This document shows positions 45,599 through 55,879 of a stretch of 64,000 nucleotides of DNA, piece by piece; position 1 is the stretch's first letter; the number at the start of each line of letters is the position of its first letter. The stretch spans positions 54,757,359 to 54,821,358 of the forward strand of contig OX328132.1 in NCBI GenBank assembly GCA_946811695.1. Reading direction: 5' to 3'. Under the pieces are notes generated by a model. The model had not been told where the DNA came from, did no database searches, and worked only from the letters and a program-made list of their open reading frames with translations. This stretch comes from Gonocerus acuteangulatus. Taxonomy: Eukaryota; Arthropoda; Insecta; Hemiptera; Coreidae. Both the position numbers and the translations under genes were made by a program.

Positions 45599-46929
45599 CA
45601 CAGTGGTATTTTTACCTGATCTACCTCGACAAAATTATTTTATCGCGGATTCTTATAGAAAATGACTTGCTCATCACGAATATACCCTATTTTAGGGGTC
45701 GGAAATAATGTCTTACCGTTGTTTTCTAACGTTTTCAGCAGAAAGAGCTGTTTTTTATTACGTTTTAAGTGTTAGCCAATATTAAAATTAATTTTTTTTT
45801 AATACTTTTTTATACATTTCTTTAACTTTTTTAAAGGCAACAAAAACAAAAAGCTTCAAGACTAGGTATTACACATAATAATAATAATATTTGAATAAAA
45901 AATACATCGAAAATAATAATTGATAACACAACAATACAACAAAAGATATAATCGAAATTAAGTTATCAAAACTAATAAATCATTCTTGGTCAAGTAACGG
46001 GTCATTAACAAATTAATTATTTCACCTGAGAAGGAACGAAACTCTTCCTTATGTAGACGAATTTCTGCATTCAAACTAGAAATGAACGGATCCCTCGAGT
46101 ATAGTAAACAATGAAATACTTCTTCAATATTCGATAGCCCCCCACTACTGCCAGATATACTTAAATCTTCTTTTACATCTGATTGTGTATCGTAATCCAA
46201 ACTTATATTAAGCCATTCACCAAAACGTTTTTCTCTCAACACTTTTTGTTCGGTTTGCTATTTCCCACTTTTCACGTAAATGGCTTAAGAATGTCTCCAT
46301 TTTTTTGTTTTAATTTTTCCTTCTCTTCTGGTAAGCCAAATTGTTGGTGTACATTTTTTATACCTTCCTGGTTTTTTTTTGTTTGAAGATCCAAACTTCA
46401 AAAAATTCCCTTTTCGATATGAGCATTTTTTCAGAAAATGAGTTATCATTATTAAATTGGCAGATTCTGGGAGCTAATTCTTGCTTTTCCAGGTCAATAA
46501 TTAATTAACAAATAAGAAAAAATTAGAGCTAGACCGGACGAGGCCGGACAGCAATAGTTCTGTCCCATAATTACGTACCATTGAGTGTATTACAAATCGC
46601 ATCGCGTAAAGCAAATATTAATGGTAATTTATTATGATAAATTATGAAAGGTCATACATACTTTCTGAAACCTGGAATAAATTTGTAGTACTGACAAAGC
46701 AGTTTCTAAACTGCAGTATTCATTCAAAGATCGAGCATGGAACTTTGCGGCAAGACATACCGTAATATAGACAATCCGTAATCCACAAATGTTGACGTAT
46801 TTGAGCCGACCTATTCTTGTTTTCTAATCTGTATACTATCTAAGAAAATATTGCAAGGTCCACTTAGGGATTTTTTTTCATGAATTTTTCGAGTTTTGTC
46901 CAGCTAGATCAGTTAAAAATATCACTGTG
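45599..46929 (-). mobile_element. Transib-like DNA transposon, 1331 bp, RSS-like ends
   Basis: CGACG flanks both ends (45594-45598 and 46930-46934). The left end is CACAGTGGTATTTTTACCTG ATCTACCTCGACAAAATTA. The right end, on the minus strand, is CACAGTGATATTTTTAACTG ATCTAGCTGGACAAAACTC. Each is heptamer CACAGTG, 23-base spacer, then ACAAAATTA or ACAAAACTC, with about 33 alignable bases. The 5-bp CGNCG duplication and heptamer-spacer-nonamer layout are the known signature of Transib elements, relatives of RAG1. A frameshifted minus-strand gene lies inside. Confidence 0.8.
45958..46495 (-). pseudogene. Frameshifted coding remnant inside the Transib-like element
   Basis: Reading the minus strand downward, coding-like segments follow in shifting frames. 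They are EKQELAPRICQFNNDNSFSE with KMLISKREFFEVW; IKNVHQQFGLPEEKEKLKQK; FLSHLREKWEIANRT; then 94 open codons ending at 45958 with KRFGEWLNISLDYDT, GLSNIEEVFHCLLYSRDPFI and SSLN. At least three frame changes separate them. The amino-acid texture and order suggest one decayed protein of about 190 residues. Its place within the element suggests an element-encoded gene, but I cannot identify the RAG1-like catalytic acids, so the transposase assignment is inference. Confidence 0.4.
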
Positions 46930-47113
46930 CGACGTTTTCCCCACGCTTCTCCACTGACGTAGGCCGACAAAAACGCTCTCCCTATGCTATTCCCTCACTA
47001 GTGCGGGCTGGACTACACTTTCCTAAAACATAATTCTCACGCCATCTGGACCCTTTTTCTTGGTATTTTATTGTTTTACTAGTTCGCCAGTTGATAGAAC
47101 ACGGCATATGACC

Positions 47114-47316
47114 CACTAGCGTATATAAAAAATGATTGGGGGGGGGGTAGTACCTAGGCATTTGGGGTGTATGGAAAATTTTAAATATTTTAGTGTCAAA
47201 TGGTGAGTCCTATGGACACCTAGTAGACCAGGGTAAATGTGGAAAACATTTTTCGTTGTTATGTTTTTTTTTTTACATAAAATGTTCTCACCATCCCCCC
47301 CTTATATACGCCCATG
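47114..47316. mobile_element. hAT-like MITE, older copy
   Basis: The left end CACTAGCGTATATA is diverged and the right end TATATACGCCCATG intact, with G10 and C8 runs inside both ends as in the 30608 copy. Flanks ATATGACC and GAATGACC match at 6 of 8 positions. Confidence 0.65.
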
Positions 47317-47541
47317 GAATGACCTGTGCTTTCCTTCTCTAATATCTTTAATCGATTATATATACAGTATTACATTATATGATATTTTTTTGTTGTTGTT
47401 GCATTGATTGCTAGGATTATTAGCACTAAACATCACATTATTACATGATATTAAATTATGTTAGGTATATGCACATTATGTTTATATTAACCCTTCTGGC
47501 ATTTACATCCTAGCATAATGTAAGTTATCAGTATGCATCAG

Positions 47542-47566
47542 TATATATATATATATATATATATAG
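47542..47566. repeat. Short (TA)n tract
   Basis: Followed by AGGACACCCTGGGTA, weakly like the TACAGGGTGTCC terminus at 20877. Confidence 0.7.
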
Positions 47567-47625
47567 GACACCCTGGGTACAAAATATTAAGCTGCGTCCC
47601 AATGAGGTTGTATAATGCTTTGTTG

Positions 47626-48440
47626 CAGAGATGGGCATAATTTTATTTATAAATAGAAATTCGAATTTATTCGTACTTTATATATTTGTAACTACGAATA
47701 TAAATAAATTCGTATTCATAAGTGTGAATACGAATTTATTTTTATTCACGTATATTAAATATAAAAATACAAATAAAATTTTATTCGCAAATTTTCCTGG
47801 GAATACAAATAAATTCACAGAATATAATGTAAATAATCAGAAAAAAGGTGAATATTCATAAAAAATCAAGTGATTACAAAAACATTCACATTAAAATATA
47901 TGAATACAAATTTATTCACATTATAATTTGTGAATACAAATTTATTCACAAAAAAATTCGCAAATAAATTATGATTTTTTTCGAATCAACGATAAGATGA
48001 TATTACAATATTTTTAAGGCGCTTAACGTCTAGGTTATCAGCTCCTAGATTAATTTTTTTTTTTTACCCCGAGCCCGCCACGGCACCACCAGCCGCCAAA
48101 AAAAAAACTGAATCTAGGCGCTGATAACCTGACGGTTAAGCACCTAAAGAAAAAAAATCACCTTCAATAACTTTCTTAATATCATCTTATCCTTAATACG
48201 AATAAATTCATAATATATTAGCGAATTTGAATAAATAATAAATAAATAATGTGAATAAATTTATATTCACATATTTTAATGTGAATTTTTTTGTAATCCC
48301 TTGATTTTTTATGAATATTCACATTTTTTGTCACTTATGAATACGAATTTATTTATATTCGTATTTACAAATATATGAAGTACGAATAAATTATTTTTTT
48401 ATAAAGTATTTTTATTTATAAATAAAATTATGCCCATCTC
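47626..48440. mobile_element. 815-bp nested palindromic element
   Basis: The outer ends are GAGATGGGCATAATTTTATT and its inverse. The outer arms (47626 to about 47990 and 48175-48440) are diverged inverted copies rich in GAATACGAATTTATT. The centre holds a second inverted pair, GCTTAACGTCTAGGTTATCA (48021) against 48111-48145, around T-run, CCCGAGCCCGCCACGGCACC ACC and A-run. CAGAGATGGGC is hAT-like, but flanking duplications do not match. A foldback-type or MITE origin is likely. The open frame at 47631-47861 is low complexity. Confidence 0.7.
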
Positions 48441-48545
48441 ATAATTTAGGTAATGTAGTATTGAGTCTATGTGTTGGCTAGCATCACTTTACAAATCACA
48501 TATTCTGTGAGTAAATGTTGTATCGTAAGAGTAGTGTTACATATT

Positions 48546-48905
48546 TTACATTGCGCCTGTTCCTGTTTCGTCATGAAGTAACTGGTAGTTAGTCCGTTCC
48601 TTCCGGTTTCTGCAAAGCTGCTTCATCAGCTGGAGGGTTTTGCCTCTTCTCACTCCAATCCTCTGGATATTTTCCTCGTTAGAGATCCGAGGCCGTCCAG
48701 GCTGTCTTTTCCCGGGTCGAGTTTCAAGAACTTTCGGTTCTATTTCATCCTCCATGCCCAAACCACTTAAGCTCCAGGGATTAAAGTGCGGTCCCTAGAT
48801 CTGACACCTCAAATCGTTCTCTTATTCTTTAGTTTCTGATGCAATCTCTTCTTGTTTTCGTTACCGCTCTCCCCAAAAACTTTATTCTTTCAGCAGTGTG
48901 CAAAT
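48546..48905 (-). pseudogene. LINE-like ORF2 C-terminus (LKWFGH...GRPR type)
   Basis: The minus strand reads RIKFLGRAVTKTRRDCIRN, a stop, RIRERFEVSDLG, then LKWFGH, a one-base frame change, MEDEIEPKVLETRPGKRQPG and RPRISNEENIQRIGVRRG...LMKQLCRNRKE. The order K-FL-R, TRRDxIRN, IRExL-V, L-WFGH, GKRxxGRPR, DR/NRxxW is the familiar C-terminal region of a widespread group of reverse transcriptase-like ORFs. The stop, the frame change and lost Trp residues show decay. Upstream RT domains are not seen. Confidence 0.65.
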
Positions 48906-48909
48906 GAGC

Positions 48910-49470
48910 AACATTCTTTATCGAGGTAATTAAAGACAAACATATGAGTTTTTGGCGAGAATCGGAAAAGGATTTGCTCGGAATGAGGTATATTAGATGT
49001 GTCGGGTAAATATGTTTCTCCGGGGAGGAGATAATAGTGATATTTCCCCCTAGTCGGGAGAATAAGGAGAGAGAGAAGGAAAGACAGAAGCCTAGGAAGT
49101 GGGGAGCTTAGCTACCGAACAGCAGGTGTCTAAACAAGGAGGCTTTGTTGACTTTGCGGTACGGATAAAGTATTCTAATTACCTAAGACCTTTGCACATT
49201 CTCTTAGCCCTGATTGATGTTGGGAAGGCATTAGGTCGGAAACTGGGGGGTGGTTTGGGGTGCGGCCATCAACTATCAAAATATCCCATCCTAATCCTCA
49301 GCTGACATCCTCCCAACCTCCTCCTAATATTCCACCATACTAAACTACAGATCTACCTTCATACCCTGTCAGTCAGATACTTACCCACTTCGGTATACGC
49401 TCAATAAACCAACTTTTATAAAATGACCTCCTGAAATATTTATTATTCCGTATTTTATTTTAATACTAGC
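48910..49470. other. No feature recognised
   Basis: A 68-codon open frame at 49099-49305 has no recognisable domain, and nothing else stands out. Confidence 0.3.
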
Positions 49471-49482
49471 TTTTACCCGGCG

Positions 49483-50024
49483 CACAGTGGGGCCAAACGA
49501 CGTTTCGTGTTTCAAAAAAGGCTACAGCCACTAATTCTTACCCGATTCAATGCACTTTTTTTTAAATGAAAGGTAATAGAATTTCGAATAACTTTATCTA
49601 GCCAGATTTTTGTTTCCTCTGTTTATGTAATTATGTGTAAATAATCACAGAATTTCATGATATATTTCTTTTTTCTTTACGGCGTGCAGTAAGGCCAAAA
49701 GTCATATCCTGTGTCTTAATTCTTGAATTCTTCTGTTCTTATTAATTGAAATAATATGATTTGAAAGTAGATTTTGATTTTTTCCACGCCTAATCAGGAT
49801 TTGAGTGCTTAATTTCAAATATATCAGTGCTGATATTAATTTAGATGAAAAATGAAATATTATTTTATGTTTAAACAGGGGACACATCAAACACAAATGT
49901 AGATGAAGTTGTTGTCAATTTTAATAGCTTTCGTTTAAAAAAAAAAAAAAATGCATTAAAATCGGTTAAGATTTAGAGGCTGTGGTGTTTTTTGAAACAC
50001 GAAGTGTCGTTTGGCCCCACTGTG
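49483..50024. mobile_element. Nonautonomous Transib-like element, 542 bp
   Basis: CGGCG flanks both ends (49478-49482 and 50025-50029). Both ends begin CACAGTGGGGCCAAACGAC. After a 23-base spacer come CAAAAAAGG (left) and CAAAAAACA (right), weak nonamers. Inverted similarity extends about 100 bases inward (GATT-AATGCA-TTTTTTTT-AAA). The element sits inside an ACTAGCT-family repeat at the CCGGCG of ACCCGGCGTG: left flank ACTAGCTTTTACCCGGCG, right flank CGGCGTGTTGTGCTACACC. The two open frames inside are short and unrecognised. Confidence 0.8.
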
Positions 50025-50120
50025 CGGCGTGTTGTGCTACACCTGCTTTATATTAAAAGATAATTGATCTTGAGCATGCAGTTTATATATATGCAGTTTG
50101 TAGAATATTAAACCGGTATG

Positions 50121-50177
50121 GGGTACTAATGACCTCAGCAGTAGATGCACCCCCGAGAAAAAAAAAAAAAAAAAAAA
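50121..50177 (+). mobile_element. Severely truncated SINE insertion, 57 bp
   Basis: Only GGGTACTAATGACCTCAGCA GTAGATGCACCCCCGAG plus about 20 A is inserted. A perfect 14-bp duplication ATTAAACCGGTATG flanks it (50107-50120 and 50178-50191). The 3' sequence resembles the TGCTAACGACCTTAGCAGTC block of S3 copies. This is direct evidence of LINE-type retrotransposition. Confidence 0.85.
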
Positions 50178-50984
50178 TTAAACCGGTATGTACTCCTAAA
50201 AAAAAGGTACTTCGAGTTAGTTCGAGGAGATAGTTGACCGTTGGGAAAGCAAAGGTGGATATAGTCAATGCTTGGTCTTGATATCTTAATAAAATGACAT
50301 TTTTTCTAAAAAAATTCGTTTTATTTTGGCTGACGTTTCAACTCAAGTTTTCATCAGTGCATTGAGAAGGCGGAGATGCCTCAAGAGTGTGTAAACGTTT
50401 CTGCACATCCACTTTTTTTTTTTTTTTGTATTTATTAAAAAAAAATCATAAGGCGTTTGGATTGTACGGTTACATAACATTATGATTTGTAATTACTATT
50501 TTTTAATAATAAAACCTCCCTTCTGTGTAAATTAAAGAGGGTTGCATCTGTAATCCGGTCTGTATTGTCAATTTCCGATGGGCGCAGAAATGAATGATAT
50601 TGTCGCCTGAATCCTAAAGAGAATTTCCATACCAGAATCCAATTTCAAGTTCAACTTGAAAATATGCAGTTAAAACTTAACTTTTCTCTATGAGAAATTT
50701 CATATTTTAAGTAAAGGTATAAATACACCAAAAATTGTTCCAAATAAAAGTTTCGTAAAAAAGAAAAAAAAAAAAAAAAAAAAAAAGCATTTTTTAAAGA
50801 AACAGATTTTTAAAGTTACGAAAAAACGAATTTTCAGTCTAAATACTAGACGAAATTTGAAATTATGATCATACCCTATTTACATATGAAGACAACATCG
50901 GAAAATAATGCTTTGACACTTCTGTCAAAGAAGAAGGGACTGGAAAGGTCTCCAGAAGTTTTTAGTATATTGATCTATATGGAA

Positions 50985-51034
<50 letters not shown>

Positions 51035-51168
51035 TAAATTTGATCCACCGGTATTTTCGTGACCTATTGGGTCTGAATGTGTACATTAATCATCGTCACC
51101 TCCGCATTGCGTCATAGGTCAATGACGAAATCAGGTCCCTATGGAGGGGGGATGGAAAGCGCTAGAAG
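50985..51168 (-). repeat. HP family hairpin-end fragment with (TA)n
   Basis: A TA tract (50986-51029), then AAATTTGATCCACCGGTATT TTCG and finally CCCTATGGAGGGGGGATGGA AAGCGCTAGAAGG, the diverged hairpin terminus. The order and orientation are as in copies C and D. Confidence 0.6.
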
Positions 51169-51174
51169 GTATGA

Positions 51175-52015
51175 TTGAGGATTTTTGAATCTAGAAGCTT
51201 AAATGAAAAACCTAGAATAAGCAAGAAATCAAAAGCATTAGAAATTATTTTTATGTTTTCCCTAGTTTAGTAGGTAACATGGTTTTGTTTGTAAAAGGAA
51301 AGAAGAATGTTCGCACGAAACTAGACCTAAGGTATGAGCTGAATTCAAAACAGGGTCGACACATTAAACCTTACTCCCCCTTTAAAACGGCTGTAAACTT
51401 TGAATGTGTCGTAGTTTATGATTTCTGGATACAAAACTCGTATAGATATACCGTAAAGGTGGATCTTGTAAGAAAGAGCTGCCTCTAAAATGTGCAGTCA
51501 TATTTTTTTAATGTACATTTGTTGAAGGGGCGTTGTGAAGTTATTGTAGTATAGTACTGTTTCTGGGGGCTATTCGAATTTCATGGTACCCTTGGAAGCA
51601 ACGTGCAACTATTCCTTTCTTGTATTTCACATATCAAATTCATGCTCTACATGTATTATTTATTTTCATATGAAAAAATATTTCTTTTTTTCTACACGTT
51701 GAGTAAGAACGAACGATATTTAGGTAATATTCGTTATTTCGATAATAAATGGCCTAAAACATAAACGAATGATATTTATACGTCATTCCGAAGATATCAT
51801 ACTTTAAGGACATTATTCACTTCTTCGGAAAATTCTGAAGGTCAAAATAAGTGAAAACTTGATGAAATGTTATTTATACGTCATTACATATATTTATGCT
51901 TCTTTTTTTCCCCTTTTTTTTAATGAAAAAGTGATGGGTTAGTTAATCTTATGCGGGCACTGTTTCAAATGATGGCATGGTGTCATCTTTTTATGAAGCC
52001 AGACGATGTTATTTA
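51175..52015. other. No feature recognised
   Basis: An AT-rich interval with a 69-codon open frame (51279-51488) that I do not recognise. Confidence 0.3.
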
Positions 52016-52019
52016 TTAT

Positions 52020-52900
52020 ATCACTTTAACAAGTTTCGTTCTTTTGGACTTCAGGCCATGCAGGAATCCTAGGAAATGGAAAAAGCCGACATCCTAACTA
52101 AGGAAGCGACTTCCATACCCCCTGCCGGTGAGTTCTTGCTCACAACCTCGAGACGTGAAACGCCAAATAAAACAACTTTTCTGGGAACAGTGGCAAAGAA
52201 GATGGGAAACAAGCACAACCCACTTGAGAACATTTTGTCACTCAGTTCGATCTGCAATAGTCTATGATGACCTTTGTCAACGAGACTCAGTGATAATTAC
52301 AAGGCTGAGTATTGGACACACACGTCTAACACATGGCCATCATTTTGTCGGTAGGCGTCGTCCAACGTGTAATCATTGTGGTGATGTACTTACCGTGAAT
52401 CATATTTTGGCGGAATGCTTCCCAATTGCAAAGAGAATATTATTGATTATCTTAAATTTATCAAAGTGTACATACATATCTAAAAATGTAACTTCCCTTG
52501 ATAAAAAACGTATAGAGATTTAGATTAAAATAATATATTATAGTTTCGCCTCCAATCCTCCCTGCTAGTCGCAGGGTGTGGTTGGATGGCGTAAGGTTAA
52601 CTCCAGGTCATCCTAGAATCCTTCCTAACAAGGAAGGTATTCGGCTGACAACTGGGGACACCTGAGGCGTGGACAAGTAACTAATATCAAATTACAAAGT
52701 ACAGTTGAATTGTAGAGTGTAATATTCTGTAAATAAAATATATATTTATTTTAAAAAAAATAATATAGTGAAATATAAACATTAGTAAAGATTTTAAATT
52801 GTAAATATTAAATAATTTTCGGCTAATTTAAACAATAGGGTATTGTACTCGACAGGTCATTGTAGTCGACACAGAATGAATTATATAAAAAAAATATATA
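52020..52900 (+). pseudogene. LINE ORF2 3' fragment, sister of 4621, with insertion in its 3' UTR
   Basis: Segments in three frames read SGHAGILGN, then EKADILTKEATSIPPAGEF, then an open stretch ending at 52523 with SVIITRLSIGHTRLTHGH and the motif CNHCGDVLTVNHILAEC. They are the end of RNase H (GHxGIxGNExAD) and the distal Cys/His motif of an I-like ORF2. Two frameshifts inactivate it. The 3' UTR is shared with the 4621 copy: GATTTAGATTAAAATAATAT, and then from 52765 ATAAACATTAGTAAAG and GGTATTGTACTCGAC. It is interrupted by a 220-bp insertion. Confidence 0.8.
52538..52758 (+). mobile_element. Unclassified retro-insertion in the LINE 3' UTR
   Basis: The sequence starting TTATAGTTTCGCCTCCAATC and ending ATTTATTTTAAAAAAAA splits the LINE UTR. 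AATAATATA flanks both sides. An A-rich 3' end plus duplication indicates a retroposed SINE or a 5'-truncated LINE tail. No tRNA or 5S head was recognised. Confidence 0.6.
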
Positions 52901-52909
52901 TATCTGTAT

Positions 52910-53635
52910 GTACTGGATGAAATACCATTAAATTTCATTTCTGTGTTCTTATCAATAATGCTGTAAAGTGTGTAATTTAATACATGAATGTTGATCTCGA
53001 GGAATGTGTTTGAGACAAATCCTAATGAAATTTCTTTTCCTGAGGATACAGTACGTGGACTGTAGAAGTTTTAACATGCGGATGTAATGTTACAGTGGTA
53101 TCTGATGTACACAGTACGTGCCCAGAGGTCCAGCCATCTCTCCCATGCCCTTCCTACATCTACAGATAACTTAAATTAAAGTACACTCTCAGTTTACAGT
53201 TCATATTTCCAGAGTTCGTGCAGACATCCTAAACCCCTCCTCACACTCTTTCTCAGTCTCTCTCTCTTTCTTCTACACATATTTATGCATCTTATATTTG
53301 ACTGTACTTTTTTATATTATACTTCAGTCCTCTATTTTCTTTGAGGACATTGTTCGTTGAACTCTACTTCTTTGCTTCTAATCTTAGAAAGGTTTTCTTT
53401 TATGTTGGTAAGAAGTGTATCGGATTCACTGTAAACGCAACTTTTCTGTTTTGAAAGTTTGTATACTGATTATTAAATTATAATAAAATAATAAGGAAGC
53501 ACTAATAAAGAAGACTAGCTAATTACAGATCCCCGAGATTTCAAATTCAGGATATTATTTTGATTATTAACACCTTACTAACAAAACCAGTAGTTTTAGA
53601 TGTAAATAGCCACTGAAGCTGTTGATTAATAGAAT
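52910..53635. other. No feature recognised
   Basis: No gene, RNA or repeat end is visible in this interval. Confidence 0.35.
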
Positions 53636-53640
53636 AATAA

Positions 53641-54515
53641 TATAAAAGCACAATTGGTTTGATCCATTCCTCAGACCTTAATAAGTCCTTTATTTATATA
53701 TATATTTATATATTCATTTTACAACCTTCAGGCCATATTCAATATCTTATTTCTAGCAGTCTCTTTCAAGTTTAGGCCTTGTCATCCTGGCAATTGTTCT
53801 CATAAAAATTCAAATTTTATAGGTATATTCCAAATCTTAATCACCACCATATTTTTAATTGATTGAAATGAAATGAAAAGTTTTATTCTTATTCCGGGAC
53901 AGAAGTCCCATAGGAATAATTTTGAAATTACAAAATAATTGTGAATTTTACGTATAAACTTAAAAACTAATAAATGCTATCAGTATCAATATATAGTGTA
54001 CAGCTTCAATATAGACTAGGTGTTGGGTAAAACTTGGAGGGATAGAAGGTGGTGGAAGAGTCGGGATTTAAAGGTTTCTAGGTTGGTAGAATGGCGGACA
54101 AACGAAGGCAAGGAATTCCATAGCGAGGTGACACGGGTGACGAATGATTTTTCGAATATTGCTGTTCGGTGGGAAGGAATATAATGATCGGAAGGACGAG
54201 ATCGGGTGTTACGGGAGTGAACCGAGGATTTAAATTTGAGAAGTTGAAAAATATAAGAAGGTCTACGGGATTGAATTACTTGGTAAAGGACTGAGCCGAG
54301 GAAGTACTGACGACGATAAAGAGGGAATAGCCAATTTAGCTCCTGGTAGAAATGTGATATGTGGGGAAAAAAAAAAAAAAAAGAAAAAAAAAAGAAAAAA
54401 AAGAGGCTGCTAGAAAAAATATATTGAAAATTGCCTGAAGGCCGAAACGTTGTAAAATGAATGTATAAAGAAAGGACTTATTAAGGTCTAAGGAATGGAT
54501 CAAACCAATTGTGCT
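53641..54515. repeat. Inverted pair (about 95 bp) enclosing a LINE fragment
   Basis: AAAAGCACAATTGGTTTGAT CCATTCCTCAGACCTTAATA AGTCCTTT (53644 on) is inverted at about 54465-54515. The inner side of the right arm has GCCTGAAGGCCGAAACGTTG TAAAATGAATG (54432), mirrored in decayed form at 53708-53735. It is either a foldback element into which a LINE inserted or two opposed retroelement ends. Confidence 0.65.
54016..54366 (-). pseudogene. Non-LTR retrotransposon ORF2 C-terminus (LWNSLP...FKSRL type)
   Basis: The minus strand is open for about 117 codons to a stop at 54016-54018. The reading is ISHFYQELNWLFPLYRRQYF, LGSVLYQVIQ, then SRNTRSRPSDHYIPSHRTAI FEKSFVTRVTSLWNSLPS and NLETFKSRLFHHLL. L-W-PL-xRR, Y-i, R-T-x-KSF-xR-xxLWNxLP and FKxxL are the standard last blocks of CR1/Jockey/L2-like ORF2 proteins. 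No stop interrupts this part. Upstream it runs into an A-rich stretch, so the copy is strongly 5'-truncated. A UTR follows to about 53860, ending near TTTCATTTCATTTCAATC. Confidence 0.75.
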
Positions 54516-54519
54516 TTTA

Positions 54520-55040
54520 AATTAGAATGACCTCAGAATTCCTTCCTTTTTTTGGGGGGGGGGAAGGATAATTTTTTTAAAAAAGATAATAATAATAATA
54601 TCAATAATAATTTTAAAAAGACAGAGGATAGCCCCACAAATAATAATTGCAATAAAATAAATTAAAAAAAAAACAAAAAAAAAACTTCCAACTTAGGAAT
54701 GTTTCACTAATTAGGAATCATTTTCATTCTTATTACATCGCATTAATGAAGTTTTATTATATGTTTGGTAAACGTGTGTAAAAATTTCTTTAAATTTCAG
54801 AAAAAGGTACTTATTATTTCTCAGTTAAATTTAATTATTTCTCCCTTTATTATTTCAAACCTGTGACCTATATATAAGTTCGTATCTGTGACTACGTATG
54901 TATATGAATTTAATACTAACATAGGGCTAAAATCATTATTTAAGACTAACTCCTTGCAATGGGGAAACCTTGTATGCAATAAATAATAATAAAATAAGTA
55001 AGTTAATTTCCTGCTGTACGCATATTATTAACATCCACCA
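54520..55040. other. No feature recognised
   Basis: Low-complexity A and G runs and AT-rich DNA. Confidence 0.35.
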
Positions 55041-55043
55041 ATT

Positions 55044-55045
<2 letters not shown>

Positions 55046-55104
<59 letters not shown>

Positions 55105-55142
55105 TGGTGCATCTACTACTGTGGGTGGTCATTAGCACCCAA
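55046..55142 (-). mobile_element. Truncated SINE tail with long oligo-A
   Basis: On the minus strand GGGTGCTAATGACCACCCAC AGTAGTAGATGCACC is followed by about 50-70 A (T on plus, 55047-55099). Only the 3' domain is present, as at 50121. The flanks CCACCAATTT and CACCCAATTT are nearly alike and may be the duplication. Confidence 0.65.
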
Positions 55143-55144
55143 TT

Positions 55145-55735
55145 TTTTATTGTTGATTATTTCTAAACTTTCTATGGACACCTTTCGTCATTTCTTTGAT
55201 TGCATTTTTTTTTTCTTTTAAGCGTGATTTTATAATTGGGGTTAGCGACTTGCCGCAATCAAGCTGCCAACTTATGAAAAACAACCAAATTCTGATTTTA
55301 AAAACAAAAATGGAAAGATAACCCTTCTCCACGGCTCACAAGGAATAACGGAGACGTTGTCTTGCAAAACTTCCAAACCACGATATATTTCAAGTGGTCT
55401 TGTCTCTTCTATTTTAAATGAGACATTGACTGTCTCTGTGCGATTTTGTTACAAAATCTTGTAGACAAAAATGAGTCTCTTGATTGTATTTAGACATTGT
55501 CAATACAAAAAAAAATCACTCAACATGGACAATTTTTTCTGTAAAACAAGATAAGTTAAATGTTCGTATTATTTGTTGTGGAGAGTTACCCATAGGTATG
55601 GGCGAAGGGTTGGAAATTGCGCTACTATTTATTTTTGTACGTCGCATCCAAGACCCCATTTTTTTGTCGGTATTTCATGGTAAGTAGGCGTTTAAATTTT
55701 TCTCAACATCTAAGAAAAAGATTTATTTATTAGGG
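55145..55735. other. No feature recognised
   Basis: Short open frames at 55147-55332 (-) and 55484-55687 (+) lack domains. Confidence 0.3.
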
Positions 55736-55739
55736 AATG

Positions 55740-55875
55740 TCCGCTCTTGGCTGATAAGCCATCTAAGAAAAAGAAAATGACCTGCGTCTATTCCAACCAT
55801 TTCAAATGAGACTAGGGATACGATTATAGAAACGCACTAAGATGACGCAGTTTCTGCAAGTCGTGCTTTTATATA
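55740..55875 (+). repeat. HP family right-end fragment
   Basis: CATTTCAAATGAGACTAGGG ATACG, then GAAACGCACTAAGATGACGC AGTTTCTGCAAGTCGTGC, matches the right terminus of copies A and B. The hairpin end is absent. Confidence 0.6.
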
Positions 55876-55879
55876 TTGT

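Noticed and set aside
46183..46386. Plus-strand open frame with many Phe/Ser
   Set aside because: Antisense to the better supported decayed gene on the minus strand.
47566..47582. A second TACAGGGTGT-type mariner end
   Set aside because: AGGACACCCTGGGTA differs at the critical TGTA terminus, and no partner end was found.
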